Positions 1-11,614 are shown, counted from the stretch's first letter. The stretch is DNA of 64,000 nt from Lophius americanus (GCA_037951165.1 JBBDHG010000062.1:443501-507500), one strand, 5' to 3'. Program-made: numbers and translations. The notes: generated by a model not told the origin, from the letters alone.

Positions 1-57
1 GTGGCAGCAGAGCTCATGTGCGACATTCCGGCCATTGTAGCGCACATCAGCCAGAGG
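1..57 (+). CDS. Possible 3' end of a coding exon (partial, uncertain)
   Basis: Frame 1 is open from the first base to a stop at 121. Its first part reads VAAELMCDIPAIVAHISQR and is followed directly by GTAAGC, which fits a vertebrate splice donor (AGG|GTAAGC). After that point the frame gives a weaker-looking peptide. The stretch lies outside the neighbouring LINE fragment. I do not recognise the protein. Frame 3 is also open over the same bases, so openness alone proves little. If real, it would be an internal exon of a plus-strand host gene, with the rest of the window as its intron. Confidence 0.25.
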
Positions 58-139
58 GTAAGCGCTGGATCTGGTTCGATTATGGCGGTCTGTGTCCTGG
101 CAAAAGGGATGGCTTGTAATTAGATTGTCTCCAAGACGT

Positions 140-595
140 CTAACCGGAGTGTCCCTATGATGTGCTCCTTTCTAATCCTGTCCATCCTCTTCACGCCCAG
201 AGAACATCTGAACATCGTCAGCATGCCTCCTGTCTTCTGGTCAGAGCCTCCATCTCTAAACCATCCAGCAGAGCTTCTCTCACCACCATCTTGGAAACCT
301 TTCCCTTAACTCCTGCTGCTCCTCTTTTTCACACTCTGTTACTCCTAACAGTTGACTGCAAGTACTTAAGCTTCTGCACCTTCTTCACCTCTACTCCTTC
401 ATCGTCTCTGTTCCACCTGCCTCCCTTTCATTCACACATGTATAATGTCTTGCTGTGACTGACCTTTAGTCCTCTTCTTTCCAGCGTATACCTCCACCTC
501 TCCAGGTTTTCATCTACCTGCTCCCTGTTCTCATTACAGATCACAATTTCCTCCACCAACATCATAGTTCAGGAGTTGACGAGGCACTACAAACA
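140..595 (-). mobile_element. LINE fragment, RT C-terminal region (endonuclease-RT family A)
   Basis: Read on the minus strand, the segment starts near 'MLVEEIVICNENREQVDENL' and continues through 'ERWRYTLERRGLKVSHSKT' and 'YMCVNE'. It ends in a part resembling 'LYGLETEALTRRQEAEL...MFRCSLGV...RIR'. This is the region after the catalytic YADD box in a common fish non-LTR retrotransposon. The same family occurs on the plus strand at about 24.69-25.28 kb and 45.13-45.66 kb. Stops and frameshifts break the frame, so this is a dead, 5'-truncated copy. The family resembles RTE-like endonuclease/reverse transcriptases, but its clade is not settled here. Confidence 0.75.
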
Positions 596-599
596 ACAT

Positions 600-877
600 T
601 GAAAACCCTCTACAGATTGAAAAAGAATGCCAATCAGGAATAAATGTTTGGTCCGGGGATATGATCGATGGATGAAAACATTTCTAAACAGCTTTGATAA
701 TAATTTTAAGTCTACATTTACCAGACTGATAGGAGAATATGACCCACAAAATAATCGATATTTGCCCTTCTTTAAACGCAGATAAATACTGTACATGCCT
801 GAGTTACAGTTTTAGGGAGTGTACCAGAATTAGACATTTAAAGACAATGGGGACAATTTCTGCCAGAATGGTTTGTA
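600..877. other. Intergenic DNA, nothing recognised
   Basis: Short AT-rich stretch between the LINE fragment and the GATA microsatellite. No coding, RNA or repeat signature was seen. Confidence 0.5.
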
Positions 878-1035
<158 letters not shown>

Positions 1036-3440
1036 AGTTCTAAGATTGTGATAGGTTGTTCTAAATGATAAGCCACATCCTATCAAGGGAGATTAATTCT
1101 GTGGGTGAAAAAAAAATCAAAGTCTGTTGCTAAAAAAAAGGGTTAAATGAATATAGCGAAATGTAGAATTTTTTAAAAGGTATAATTCATTTCTAGCAGC
1201 TCTAAAGGAATATATATGTTGTGTTAATTTTGGAAGTTCTTTTTCTATTTTTTTCTTCATTTGTGAAACATAGGAAATTACCTCAACCCTTATGAATGCT
1301 TCCCACAACTGGGAAAATGTGTTGTTAGGGGTCAGAACCCTCAGGGCCATCTTGGCCTTCAGAAAAGGCCAAACTTATCACCATTTCAAATATATTTAAT
1401 TTCTTTTCACTTCATTTCTCTCCTAGCTTTAATTTTGGCCACATTTTATATCAGGTTTTCTTCAGAAGAGAAGCGGTTACTGTCCTGAAAACGTCAAAAT
1501 TATCAAATCAGATTTTTTGGGACTGTTGCTGCTAGGCAGAGAAATAGTACAAGCTGCCTCCTTAATAGACTAGGACTTCATCAACAGGAGAGAAAGCAGG
1601 GGCTTCTGTGTTTGTTTAGAAAGTGACACGTTGATTGACCAATCACATTTTGATTTATATTGGTGGGGGAAAAACATCTTCGCCCTTAGGCATTCATGAA
1701 GGCCAAAGCTTACTGGCATGTAATCGACCAGAAGGTCGCTTGGGCTTGCTCTACAGGTAGCTTCATCCTGGGTTACGCATAATTACGCATTAGGAAAGTA
1801 CTTCATTCAAACCCTCTGCTCCTGTTAGGCTCTTTTTTCAACTAATTAACTAATTGGAGGAATAATTAGTTAAGAGTCTAAGTTTTTAAGTATTTTACAT
1901 ATCTGTTGAAAAATTGTGCTTCTGGTAGTAGACGAGCCATCTAGATTAAACCAACAGTTCGAATCTCCTCCCAGTGCTAAGTGGTGCATGGATAGGGCTG
2001 ACAACAGTGAAAGCGGTTTTGGAGAAAAGCCTCATTATCCCACTTATATAAGATGGTACATTCCAGTGGAGCTCCACCAGATCACGTCCTACATCGTCCA
2101 TGCTCAAGAGTGCCCTTCTGCTGTGCTTTCTTAATAGCTTTGCTATATTGAAGGGAAAATACTTCCACTTCACTCTCCTTTGTTCAATAATGAAAGAACC
2201 AACAATCAGTTTATCCCAAGAGAGCATTGTTTGGTGCTGCAAGCTAACGAGGGCACACGGTCAAAGGAGCGTTCCCAGCTGAGCAGAACTGATGACAGGC
2301 AGCGACTCAATGATCCCTTATTCAGTTCACAGACTTCTTAACAGGCACTAATGAGGTCATTGGGACTCAATAAAATAAATGAATGGAGGACTGGGATTGT
2401 GTTACTTCCTGAATTAATCAGGGTATTTAACTCAAAACACGATACACAGTGGACGTTTGAATAATTCAAGTGTGTTTATTTTAAGCAAGCAGTGTGACTT
2501 GTAGATCTTGGTTAAGATTGAACTGACAGTGGGCTGGTTTTACCCTCTGTGAGCTTTCAAATGTAACCCTACATCTCTTGGTTTAGGACTTTCACAGTGT
2601 TAATCATATCCAATGATATCCAATATCCCGGTAGACAACCAACATGGCCGCAGCCTCTCCCATTATTGATCTCAAGTCCTGGTGTTGGAAAACGTGTCCA
2701 GAAAGAACTTAATCAACTTTATTAAATTGCTTCTAGGCGGCGTTATTTATCATTTTATGTCTCTCTCTCCGTGCTAGGGGCCAGTCGACATCTTACATGA
2801 TGATATTCATCCCCGGTTCTTGTTTCCCTTTGATTTTCAAACTGTTTACTACTAATTCCCCTTCTAGGATTCTATGTGCTTCTGTAAGTAGCGTCTCAGC
2901 TGGAAGTACCTAAGATCTCTTGGGTTTTTGAAATTACGTTTATGCTGAAGCTGTTCAAAGGACAGATAATATTATCAGTGCTTTTTTCCTCCCTTTTTAA
3001 ATCCTGTTTCAAATTCTGGGAAGAAAAGCAGGGGAGCCTCACCTTTTATCTCACGTATAACCATTTTATTAAGTCCGTTCTCTTATTTCCTGTGTCTCTT
3101 AATTCATATATGTGATTGTTTCTAAAAGTAGTTTTGGTCCATCTCTCTAGTCCATCTCATCCCATATCATTCTGAACTTTCCATGCATCCATTGATTTAT
3201 TCTTCAGGCATCATTACAAGGCCCCCACCCAGGCATGTCAGAATGGATGGAGACCCAGATGCAGATGCAGAACAGTGTTGAGGGAAGAGGGTTGTGTCCA
3301 GCAGGAGGAGCATAAGGGATTAATGTAATCTATTGCCAGATGGGAGATGTTGAGTCATCATGCCACTCAAAACAATCTAATTATGGTCATTGTTCCTTTG
3401 AGATGCATCATAATCAGTTTACTAGAACAGAATCATCTAC
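1036..3440. other. Intergenic, largely non-repetitive
   Basis: No gene or recognisable transposon was found. The only structure noted is a 10-bp inverted repeat at 1846-1855 / 1864-1873 (ttaactaatt, 8-nt loop) in an AATTAG-rich context. Short ORFs here lack family features. Confidence 0.5.
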
Positions 3441-3449
3441 TTTCTAAAC

Positions 3450-4440
3450 AAACCTTACACTTATCTAAGTTACCCTCTTTGCAGATTTTTCGTCAGCCTT
3501 TAACACAAGACAAGCTGACATGCTGGTGTCAAAAATGTTACAAGAAGAACTGAATCCGTCTCGGATTTTATGGTATCCTCTTTTCATACCAACAGAATTC
3601 AGATGGTAAATGTGATCAAAACCCTCTCAGCTCCTATAATGACCAATGCTGAAGCCCCTCAGAGTTCTGACATGCTCTTCACCTTTTATACCGACGATTG
3701 TCATACTGGCGTACCAAATCGATACATTCTGAATTGTTCTAAAAATACAGTTTAATTATCCTTGTTAATTACGTCAGGCTGCCCATGGCTTCAGCAGCAC
3801 GCAGTCAACAAAATGGTGGAATGGAGGGATAAGAATGTTCTTCAGATACATTCAAAGAAAACGTAGGAAATTGTATTAGGTTCACCATCTGACTCTCAGA
3901 AAGTTGCTGTTGTTACCCCTAATACAGGTACTCTCGTGTATATATCAGGCGGTAATGATTAATTATCAGTTATTGTGGAAAGATCAGTGTGAAAGTCTGC
4001 AATAGGACAAAACAAAGAATCTATTTTTTTTCCGCCGTCTTATGTCTTTTTTTGGGCATGCAGATGGATTCTTCTACATAATTTTTTTTACTCATGTGAT
4101 TCTGAGTGTCCTACAAAACTGCAGAACCACATGGTGTAAGACTTTGTCCGCTACTTTAAAGTCACAATAGTTCAAATTACAATCTGCTCAAAGATTGCTG
4201 TTCAACCTTTAGAGAAACTATAAGAATCAACCGTAATCGTACAAAGATGCAAAGACTGGCCACTGACATTATCTCTGACCCCAGTCATGTTCTGAACTGT
4301 GAACATAATTTGTTACCATCAAACCGGAGCTATGGCGATCCAGGATGTAATGGGATTACTGAACTGAATCACTCTTTTGTTCCTCAGTCAAGCTTCAAAC
4401 TCAATTTGGATGTTAATCCCAGATCAAATGCACGACAAAA
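3450..4440 (+). mobile_element. Decayed LINE, RT domain to C-terminus
   Basis: Plus-strand pieces follow the order of a non-LTR reverse transcriptase. Near 3483 comes 'FADFSSAFNT', the palm block that normally reads DFSSAFNT. Near 3680 comes 'LFTFYTDDC', which normally reads LFTLYTNDC. Near 3810 comes 'AVNKMVEWRDKNVLQIHSKK', the linker that normally reads VVDWCDDNHLELNVSKT. Near 4250 comes 'QRLATDIISDPSHVLNCEHN' followed by 'LLPSNRSYG', the conserved C-terminal block. The frame is broken many times. The C-terminal part survives as a 76-codon frame at 4247-4477. This is an old, inactive copy. Confidence 0.75.
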
Positions 4441-4444
4441 AGGA

Positions 4445-5085
4445 TGTGATTCTTATTTTTGTGTTATTTTAATATGATATACTCCTGTTTCCTTTGTTTG
4501 TTTTGTAATGCCGCAAACGGAGAAGTTGAGGTGCAAGAACAAATTCAGACTTGTCTGATAATAAGGTACTACGTAAGAAGGTAAGTTTTATTATTCTGTT
4601 TTGTACATTGTACATTGTACTACCTGAATAAGGACAAAAAAACTGATGTATTTTCACGACTTCTACAGAGAATTCCTTAAAAATTCCCCTTTCATTCTCA
4701 TGATGGTCATCGGGTCTGAGAGCTAACGCTGATCTTGAATGGTATATCTAATCGGCAGCAGTACAGATATTTTATCACAAACACAGCAAAAACCCAGTAC
4801 ATCCGCTTTAATTAATTCCCCAGAACAGTTTGTGGTTTGAATAGTGAAAACAAAAGAGAACGAAGGACAGAGGAGAGAGGATGATCGGGATGTGTTCATT
4901 AATTCTTCCATTAATCTGTTCTCTAACAAGACGTGTATGAAGTAAAAAACAGGCTTTGTCTCGTTCGCCAAACATTAAGCTTCTTAGAAACATGATGACT
5001 CTGCGCTTATGTCATGAATTTTCTTTCACAGTTTGGAAGCCTTGTCAGCTCACCGGGGGGGTAGAACAATAGCAGCGGTTGTTTG
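4445..5085. other. Intergenic, nothing recognised
   Basis: AT-rich DNA with a small triple repeat of tacattg near 4605-4620. Overlapping minus-strand ORFs around 4720-4990 have no family signature and look like chance frames. Confidence 0.45.
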
Positions 5086-5089
5086 TTGT

Positions 5090-5645
5090 GTACCGTTTGA
5101 TACGGCGACTCTGTGACATTTACAACCACAATCCCCTCTGAGTTCAGCTCAGCTCGTTGTTCCAGATCTCACTTTCAAACCCAAGCGCAGGCTGATCCTG
5201 TAAAACAGATCAGGGCATTTGGAGGAAGACAAAGTCGTGAAAAGAGGATACAAGCAGCCGAAATGAAACGGGCGGGGAGGAATCTGGTCAGGGTTTTGGG
5301 TGAAAAAAAGTGAAAATCTTCCATTTAGCTTTGTTTACAGTGACTGGAAAACATTATGATGGCTTAATCTGTTAAGCATGCGGCTATTGTTTGGCTATTA
5401 TCGAAAGAGGACGGCGTACTATTGCCCTGTTTTTACCCTATACGGCTCCTTTTCAGTGCCACAAAGGAGCTTAGCCTAAGCCGTTAAAGAGGCCGCGCTA
5501 AGCCGTAAAGTGTGCCTGAAGGGTCCATTACATGACGTCGTTAAAGAGACACTCTGTCAGTGAAGCATCTGTCCCCGCCGTTAAGAGACATCCGGCCCCG
5601 GAACAATTCTATTGTTTAATCTGTATTTAACCTCATCGTCAGTGA
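5090..5645. promoter_or_regulatory. Candidate conserved noncoding / enhancer-like block
   Basis: A stretch of balanced composition without transposon signatures, unlike its surroundings. It contains AACAAT-TCT-ATTGTT at 5602-5616, an inverted pair of SOX core sites with 3-nt spacing, which is the arrangement typical of SOXE dimers. It also has a CRE-like ATGACGTCG near 5533. The call rests on composition and motifs only. No conservation can be tested here. Confidence 0.3.
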
Positions 5646-5654
5646 GCGGAGTGT

Positions 5655-5708
5655 GTTGGTGTGTGTGTTTGTGTGCGCGTGTGTGTGTGTGTGGATGTGT
5701 GTGTGCTA
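5655..5708. repeat. Impure (GT)n microsatellite
   Basis: Interrupted GT repeats, with 'gtgtgcgcgtgtgtg' at the centre. It is a potential Z-DNA former. Confidence 0.85.
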
Positions 5709-5769
5709 GAGATTTCTCTGTGACTGTGTGAGTGTGCAGAGGTCCGTTGATGTCTTTAAAATAACCTTC

Positions 5770-5816
5770 AAGGCCAATCGTTTATGAAGGCAAAACCTTC
5801 ATAAACGATTGGCCTT
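5770..5816. repeat. Perfect 21-bp inverted repeat with 5-nt loop
   Basis: The left arm 5770-5790 and right arm 5796-5816 are exact reverse complements around the loop caaaa. Pairing stops abruptly on both sides. There is no TIR-element core between the arms, so this is a true hairpin. Such perfect short-loop palindromes typically arise by a template-switch mutation. A hairpin RNA such as a pre-miRNA is an alternative, although those usually carry mismatches and a longer stem. Confidence 0.9.
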
Positions 5817-5999
5817 TATCCTGCAATTTTCTTTTTTTCCCGGGCGATCGGCTGGATGCACGCTACATGCTGCATCATCAGCTAACACCTTTGTGTCCGT
5901 GCATGTGTTTTTATGTGGGTGCACTTCCACATGCAAAACCATTCCCACAGCAGTGGAACAGCCATTATGGAGCAAAAAAAAAATTGGGGCCTAATATTC

Positions 6000-6362
6000 A
6001 AGATTATGTATTTTAACTTCGTTTAAAGTTGCTGTGCAATTGGAATAAATCATTTTAACATAAACAAAGATATAAACTTAATGTGTGATGCATATTTGCC
6101 GTTAAAACATCAGTGAAAACAATTAAAATTGTATTCTTTGTGCAATAGTTCCAATAACCCTTAAAATGCGTTTCCCCTTCAAAGTAATATTATTTCCTGA
6201 AAATAATATGTCAACCAATCTCATACATTTATACCAATTGGATCCTGCTTGCTCTACAGTGAGACTTATGTACACTTTTTTTCACATTTTATAACTAACT
6301 AAATTGTATTGTTTTCACAACTAATAAATTTATGTTAATTCTGTGAAATCTGAGTACAGTTC
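6000..6362. repeat. Dispersed repeat A, copy 1
   Basis: Aligns by eye with 48715-49058. Both copies contain 'ataaacttaatg', then a Tgccgttaaaacat / Tgtaattaaaacat block, a tttcctgaaaat / tttctgaaaat block, 'taact(a)a(c/t)taaattg', and finally 'tctgtgaaatctgagtaca' against 'tctatgaaatctgaataca'. No coding capacity or TIR was seen. The family is AT-rich and unclassified. Confidence 0.6.
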
Positions 6363-6428
6363 TTCCTCGTCCTTCGTCTTTTGTCTGCTTCCTTTCTGGG
6401 TCGCCACAGCGGATCACTTGTTTCCATA
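6363..6428 (-). mobile_element. Short LINE 3'-end fragment
   Basis: The phrase 'gggtcgccacagcggatca' is the antisense of the 3' terminal stretch of common fish LINEs, which end in a TGTGGCGACCC-type sequence. Only about 60 bp remain. Confidence 0.5.
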
Positions 6429-6429
6429 C

Positions 6430-8040
6430 GTGGGTCGGGACCATTGAAGGTATCATGTTAAACTAACATGACTTCTTTTTTTATTATTGAAAGCATTTAG
6501 TTCATGTTCACTATGTTCATTTACCCCATATTAAATAATTGAATTTTAATTATTTTAAGCTATTCCTATTAAATAAATGTATTTATTATCAGTAAAACCA
6601 CATACTTTTTACGTAATGTACAAATTTACAAATGTACTAATGTACTAAATGTACTAAGTTTTTTTATGCTTTCTGTATCACTACAATTCTACATTGTAGA
6701 ATTCAACATTGTAATTTACTTTACACTGATTTGTGTCTAGAATTGTATATTATTTTACTCCAGCCTAACCTCTTAACTACAGCAAGTACAAATATAAACT
6801 TTCAAAAAAAAGAATGAAAAAAAAATACATCTCTTCTAACAATAAAACTGTATTGTCAAGAATACAACTTAAACATTGGAAGAAAAGCTATGGGTTTTTT
6901 TGGCCCAACTTTTCAAGTATGTCAGGAAAAGAAAAAGGAAAATACAATCCCAGGGGGAAAAACACCAGTACAAAAACACAAAGAAAGTATTTTTTTTTAA
7001 TTCAAATAGTTGTAAATATAAAGGGATGACTTAGATAATCTAACGAAGTTCAGTCTCGAGTTTAATTTAGAGTGCAGCATTCTTGCTAACTTGATATCCA
7101 CAGGGAAAACATTTGACCAAGTAATGGTTGGGATGGTTGTAACAGTTAATTAGAAATGTTACAACCCCCCCCTTATGGTCCATTTAAGAAGACAATAAGC
7201 ACAGCCAGCAATGCATGGATGACAAGGAATCCTGCCCAAACAATGTCAATCTGTGACATTCTAAGCTCAGTCAAGACCGGCCCATCCAGTTTTAAGGAAG
7301 AAAAGAAGAGGAGCAATGGAGAAAGGTGAGGAAAAAAAAGAGAACAAGGAAAGGAGCAAAAGATGAAAACAAATTAAACAACCAACCATACTCGTGTTCC
7401 CTTTATTCAAAAAAGTTTATGTTCTACTATTCAATAATGTTCCTGCACAAATGGGATAATGTGTATCTTATTTCAACAAATTATCTATCGTTGTTACGTC
7501 TATCCCCAGTTAGTGTTAAAACACACCCCAGTAGTGGGGTAAATTGTAACAACGGAACCCTTTGTATTTGACATTTGTTTGAATACAGAAAGCGATACCA
7601 CCATCGCTGGTCTCCTTATATGTGATATGTGTGCATAAACACAAATACACACTTTTTAGAGGAATTCCCAATTTTCTGTCATAAGGATAAAACTTGTTAA
7701 CCACATTATGAAGAGGGAATTGTAAACATCTATTACATCTGGAAGACAAATTATCCCGTATACGGTTTCATTATGACAACAAAACTCATCAATAAAACAG
7801 TTCCATAATGGTCTACAGTAAGAGTGACCCAAATCATTCTGAATCTTTAGGTGTTGGTATTAAAGCAGGATCCGACTTCACGAGAGTACAACCAATGTCG
7901 ACTTGTTATAACATGAAGAAAAACAACAATCATCCTTCTGACAAAAATAAATCCAAAAAAAGATGCCTGAAAAGTGTTAAGTTGTTTAATAATGTCCTGC
8001 TCAAGTCTTTGGTTGAGCACATTTTTAAGTCACAATTTTT
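6430..8040. other. AT-rich intergenic DNA
   Basis: No gene recognised. An 8-bp palindrome (aattctac-att-gtagaatt) lies near 6684. Short ORFs at 6814-7029, 7326-7571 and 7516-7749 are low-complexity or lack any family signature. Confidence 0.45.
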
Positions 8041-8090
8041 TATTGAAAAATGTGACTGTTGAACCTGTTTACAATACGACCATACGTACA

Positions 8091-8136
8091 TATACATATA
8101 TACGACCCGGTTACCACCAGGTCGTATATATGTATA
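8091..8136. repeat. 17-bp inverted repeat, 12-nt loop
   Basis: 8091-8107 (tatacatatatacgacc) pairs exactly with 8120-8136. Weaker pairing continues outward through ATGT/ACAT. It lies at the left edge of repeat C copy 1. Confidence 0.85.
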
Positions 8137-8330
8137 CATGTATATAATAAAGATTAAGGGGCCAAGGATTGAGCCCTGAGGGACACCGTAGATAGAAGGG
8201 GCCACAGACAAGAAGGCAGTTGAGAAACTCCTATTCAATAAGTAGGAAAGTTTGGTATATTAAAGTATGTGAGGATTGACTAGTCCGTATTATGTAACTT
8301 GATACAACAAAAAAAGTATATTGAGGGTTA

Positions 8331-8390
8331 AATATTTTTCTAAAAACACGCTTTACCAAAAATATTTTTCTAAAAACACGCTTTACCAAA
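8331..8390. repeat. Perfect 30-bp tandem duplication
   Basis: The unit starting aatatttttctaaaaacacg occurs twice without any difference (8331-8360 and 8361-8390), which indicates a recent duplication. Confidence 0.97.
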
Positions 8391-8612
8391 AGGCCTTGCT
8401 AACCTTATTGGAGATTTCCATAAAATAAAAAATTATAGCAAGAAATAATATTCCAAGTTTTTTTTTTTTATTGTTTAAGAACATGCTTGACCCTTTTGTG
8501 GTAAATTAAGAGTGTCTTAGAAACTAAATTAATAAATGCACCAAATATGCAAAGAAATTACGTTTCCATTGCGTTTTTTTCTGTCTTGGTGGGGACATTA
8601 AAGGGTTTACAG

Positions 8613-9049
8613 CATCAGAAGTTAAAGAGTAATAATGGCTTGCATTTCCAAAAGTGAAATATTCAACAGTTAAGATTGTTTTTGTTTTTTTGTTTTAGCA
8701 AAAAAAAAAATGTAAATCCTTGTATATGGCAAATTTACCCTTTTGGAATCTCCTTTAGTTACAAAACATATGCAAAACTAACACGTGCTTTGGTGCAAGA
8801 GGTACAATATGGAACCAATGAGCCTCGGAGAAACAATATTCTCATTCCACTGACATTCCAATAAATGACGACTACTCTTCCTCCCTAAGCTACAGCTGTG
8901 TATAGAAGTGCATTTGCTGGGTAAACAGCAGACAAAATGATTGGTATTCAGTCACCTTAAACATGTTACCAGGGACGCAGCATGCTTTATATTTTGGATG
9001 GATAAGAAAAGAGAACAGTTTGGGAGACAATGATGAAAAGAACTGAAGG

Positions 9050-9050
<1 letters not shown>
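8613..9050. other. Intergenic, nothing recognised
   Basis: AT-rich with A and T runs. No coding or repeat family was recognised. Confidence 0.45.
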
Positions 9051-9054
<4 letters not shown>

Positions 9055-9088
<34 letters not shown>

Positions 9089-10495
9089 ATTTAATTTATA
9101 ATGCACTTTACTTTGGATCAAAGTAGATAAAAGCAACAATAAAAAATAAAATACTAACTATATAAAAACCTGACCAAAAAGCAGCAATGTTAATTAAATT
9201 TATAGGTTCTGCTAAAAAGGAAAGTTTTAAGTCCTTTTCTAAATGTGTCAGTCGTCTGTGGAGCCCTCAGATGGTCAGAAAGGGCATTCCACAGACGAGG
9301 GGCAGCAGAACAGAATAGATCACCCATGGTGCTGAGCTTAGTCCGGGGAAGGAAGAGGCGATATGAGTGGGTAGAACGGAGGGATCGTGTCGAGGTCAGT
9401 GGGGTGAGTAGTTCTTTTAGGTAGGGGGGTGCGTTACCATGGATGCACTGGTGAGTGAGGAGAGAGATCTTATAATCAATCCTGGTGGAGATGGGAAGCC
9501 AATGAAAGGAATGAAGAACGGGGGTGATGTGTTTGCGTTTACGAACTCTCATCAGGATCCTTCAGACTGTTTTGAACATACTGTAGTCTTTGAAGACTTT
9601 TATCAGGGATCCCGATGAGAAGTGAGTTACAGTAATCCAGTCTGGAGGAGACGAACGCTTGGACCAGCTTTTCAGCATCACTCAAGGTGAGTGAAGAACG
9701 GAGTTTGGAAATATTTCTGAGATGGTGAAAGGAGATCTTCAGATGTGTTTGATGTGGGATTCAAAAGTGAGTTGAGGGTCAAATCTTACACCGAGGTTGG
9801 TGACTGATGAAGAGAGGGGAATGTCATGACCAGAGAAGGTAATACTGGTTATGGAGGAAGACTGGGTCTGATGTGGGGTGCCAATTAAAATAGCTTCGGT
9901 TTTGGAGCTGTTCAAATGGAGAAAGTTGTTTTTCATCCACACCTTTATCTCCTCCAGACTAGTGCGGAGAGTTGACAGTGGAGATGATGATGACGATGAG
10001 GATGGAGAGGCTGCGGAGGAATTGCGTCAGTTTTTAAGTAGATTTATGTGTCATCAGCGTAGCAATGGAATGAGAGTCCATATCGACTGATGACACGGCC
10101 AAGGGGGAGCATGTATAGTATGAAGAGAATGGGGCCAAGGACTGATCCCTGGGGGACCCCACAGGTGACGGTGTGTGTCCGGGACCTTGAACTTCCAAGG
10201 GAAACGTATTCAGTTCTGTCAGTGAAGTAGGATTGAAACCAGTTTAGGGCGGTGTCAGTGAGTCCAGTGGTGTGATGTAGCGGTGTAGGAGTATTCCAGG
10301 GTCAACTGTGTTGAAAGCAGCAGACAAATCAAGGAGAATCAGGAGGGAAGGTGAACCAGCATCTGCTGCCATCTGTAGGTCATTTGTGACTGTAAGCAGA
10401 GATGTTTCTGTGCTGTGGGCGGAGCGGAAACCAGACTGAAACGTTTCAAAGAGGTTGTTGTATTTGAGGTGGTCCTGAAGGTGAATTAGGTAAAA
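9055..10495 (-). mobile_element. 5'-truncated L2-clade LINE, RT domain and 3' end
   Basis: On the minus strand the order is 'LLILLDLSAAFNTVD' (about 10345-10300), 'GVPQGSVLGPILF' (about 10162-10120), then 'NNFLHLNSSKTEAILIGTP' (9942-9860), 'LGVRFDPQLTFESHI', a 'SRLDYCNSLL'-type block, and from 9552 'RKRKHITPVLHSFHWLPIS' through 'APRLWNALSDHLR' to 'FLFSRTYKFN'. This is the standard L2 reverse transcriptase from palm to C-terminus. The 3' UTR is short and ends in (ATT)n, visible on the plus strand as (AAT)n at 9055-9087, a hallmark of L2. The frame is broken around 9555-9740 and 9945-10100, so the copy is inactive. The endonuclease and ORF1 are absent. A close relative lies at 15660-16420. Confidence 0.92.
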
Positions 10496-10829
10496 TACAA
10501 AATAAGAGGCAAACTGTGTCCTTCAGGTTATGACTAAATAAAAAAAAAAATCCATTCAACAGGGGAAAGGCAAGTTTAAAGCATCAGAAATCAGATTTTT
10601 TTTTAAAAAGATTCGGGACACGTACAATCCAAATTATTACCTGAGCTAGAGTTAAATACATGAGGGGGAACTCAATGAGTCAGATACCAGGATAACTTAC
10701 TCTGTGACTATCTTCTTCAACAAAGCCTGAGTTTGTTCCTGACTCCTCATACTTTTGAGCCTGAAAGCAAATATAATTTGTCCGTGATATTATTATATTT
10801 TTATCTTCTTACCTCAGGAGAAGACTTAT
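10496..10829. other. Intergenic spacer
   Basis: AT-rich, with A-runs near 10540 and 10600. Nothing recognised. Confidence 0.45.
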
Positions 10830-10830
10830 A

Positions 10831-11290
10831 GCCCTTTTCCACCAAAAAGAACCTGGTGCTTGTTCGGTGCAAGCTCATAGGCACTCAAGCAAAACAGGGA
10901 AGATGGAGGAGCTCACGGTCTCCATGCAAGTGCTCTTCCTGGCTTTGCAAGCCTACATTAAGATCCAGAGGCCAAAAAAAACAACTTTCGTTATTGATTG
11001 TAAAATTGAAAAAAATATTATTACTGCTAGTTTATCAGATGACGCTCGCTCGGCTGTTGCTTTAAAAATGGCGGTTCAGTGTTTGCACCAATCATGATGG
11101 TCACAATAACCCCGCCCCCAGTCCCTGACGTAATCAGTTCTTGGCTCTAGACCAGCAAAAAGTTGGTGTTTGTCTGGCACGAGTTTTGAGAGCCAGGAGC
11201 TGGTGCTTAGGCTGTCGAAAAGCAAAGAACTGATGCTTAGTCAAGCTCTAGCTCCGAACTAGCCCTGGAACCAGCTCGGTGGAAAAGGGG
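10831..11290. mobile_element. Non-autonomous DNA transposon with CCCTTTTCCACC termini
   Basis: The left end reads gcccttttccaccaaaaag and the right end, reverse-complemented, reads ccccttttccaccgagctgg. Further inward both ends carry a '..gct.gttcgg' block, giving imperfect TIRs of about 36 bp. The core is about 390 bp. It holds overlapping short frames (69 and 76 codons) without a recognisable transposase. The target duplication is not clear; the flanks read ..ctta-ta and taatag... The architecture is that of a MITE, possibly PIF/Harbinger- or hAT-derived, but the superfamily is inference. Confidence 0.75.
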
Positions 11291-11299
11291 TAATAGAGA

Positions 11300-11600
11300 C
11301 CCAGATTGGGTGTGCTTTGATTCCCCAATGAATAACAATTGTCCAATTTCTCTTCACATTCAAACACTTTTTTGAATGAATCATTTACTCCACCAGAGGA
11401 AAAAAAATTTTTACCACCTTTTTCTCATTTACAGACCAATACCAAAAGTCTATATTCATTCATTTAAATGTAAATTTAAATTCCAACAAGACATACTTAT
11501 AAACAAAAATAACTGCTTCAGTTCAATCATGGGTTCACCTCCGGATCCAATCTACTTCAAACTCCAAGTCTTCCATTTTTGTTGGTTCTACTCTAGCTAG
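11300..11600. other. Intergenic spacer
   Basis: AT-rich DNA with no family signature. A 74-codon plus-strand frame at 11376-11600 looks fortuitous. Confidence 0.4.
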
Positions 11601-11614
11601 CTACTCTAGCTCTT

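Larger units (their letters stand above)
8045..8612 (-). repeat. Dispersed repeat C, copy 1, with LINE RT remnant
   Basis: On the minus strand at about 8143-8200 the sequence encodes YGVPQGSILGPLIFIIYMY, the fingers/palm block that precedes YADD in L2-type reverse transcriptases. AT-rich DNA follows at higher coordinates. The whole segment aligns by eye with 12470-12917: the 'gaacctgtttacaatacgacc' edge, the GVPQGS block, and a far-right block ending 'ttggtggggacattaaagggtt' all recur in the same order. A perfect 30-bp tandem duplication at 8331-8390 is private to this copy. Confidence 0.6.
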
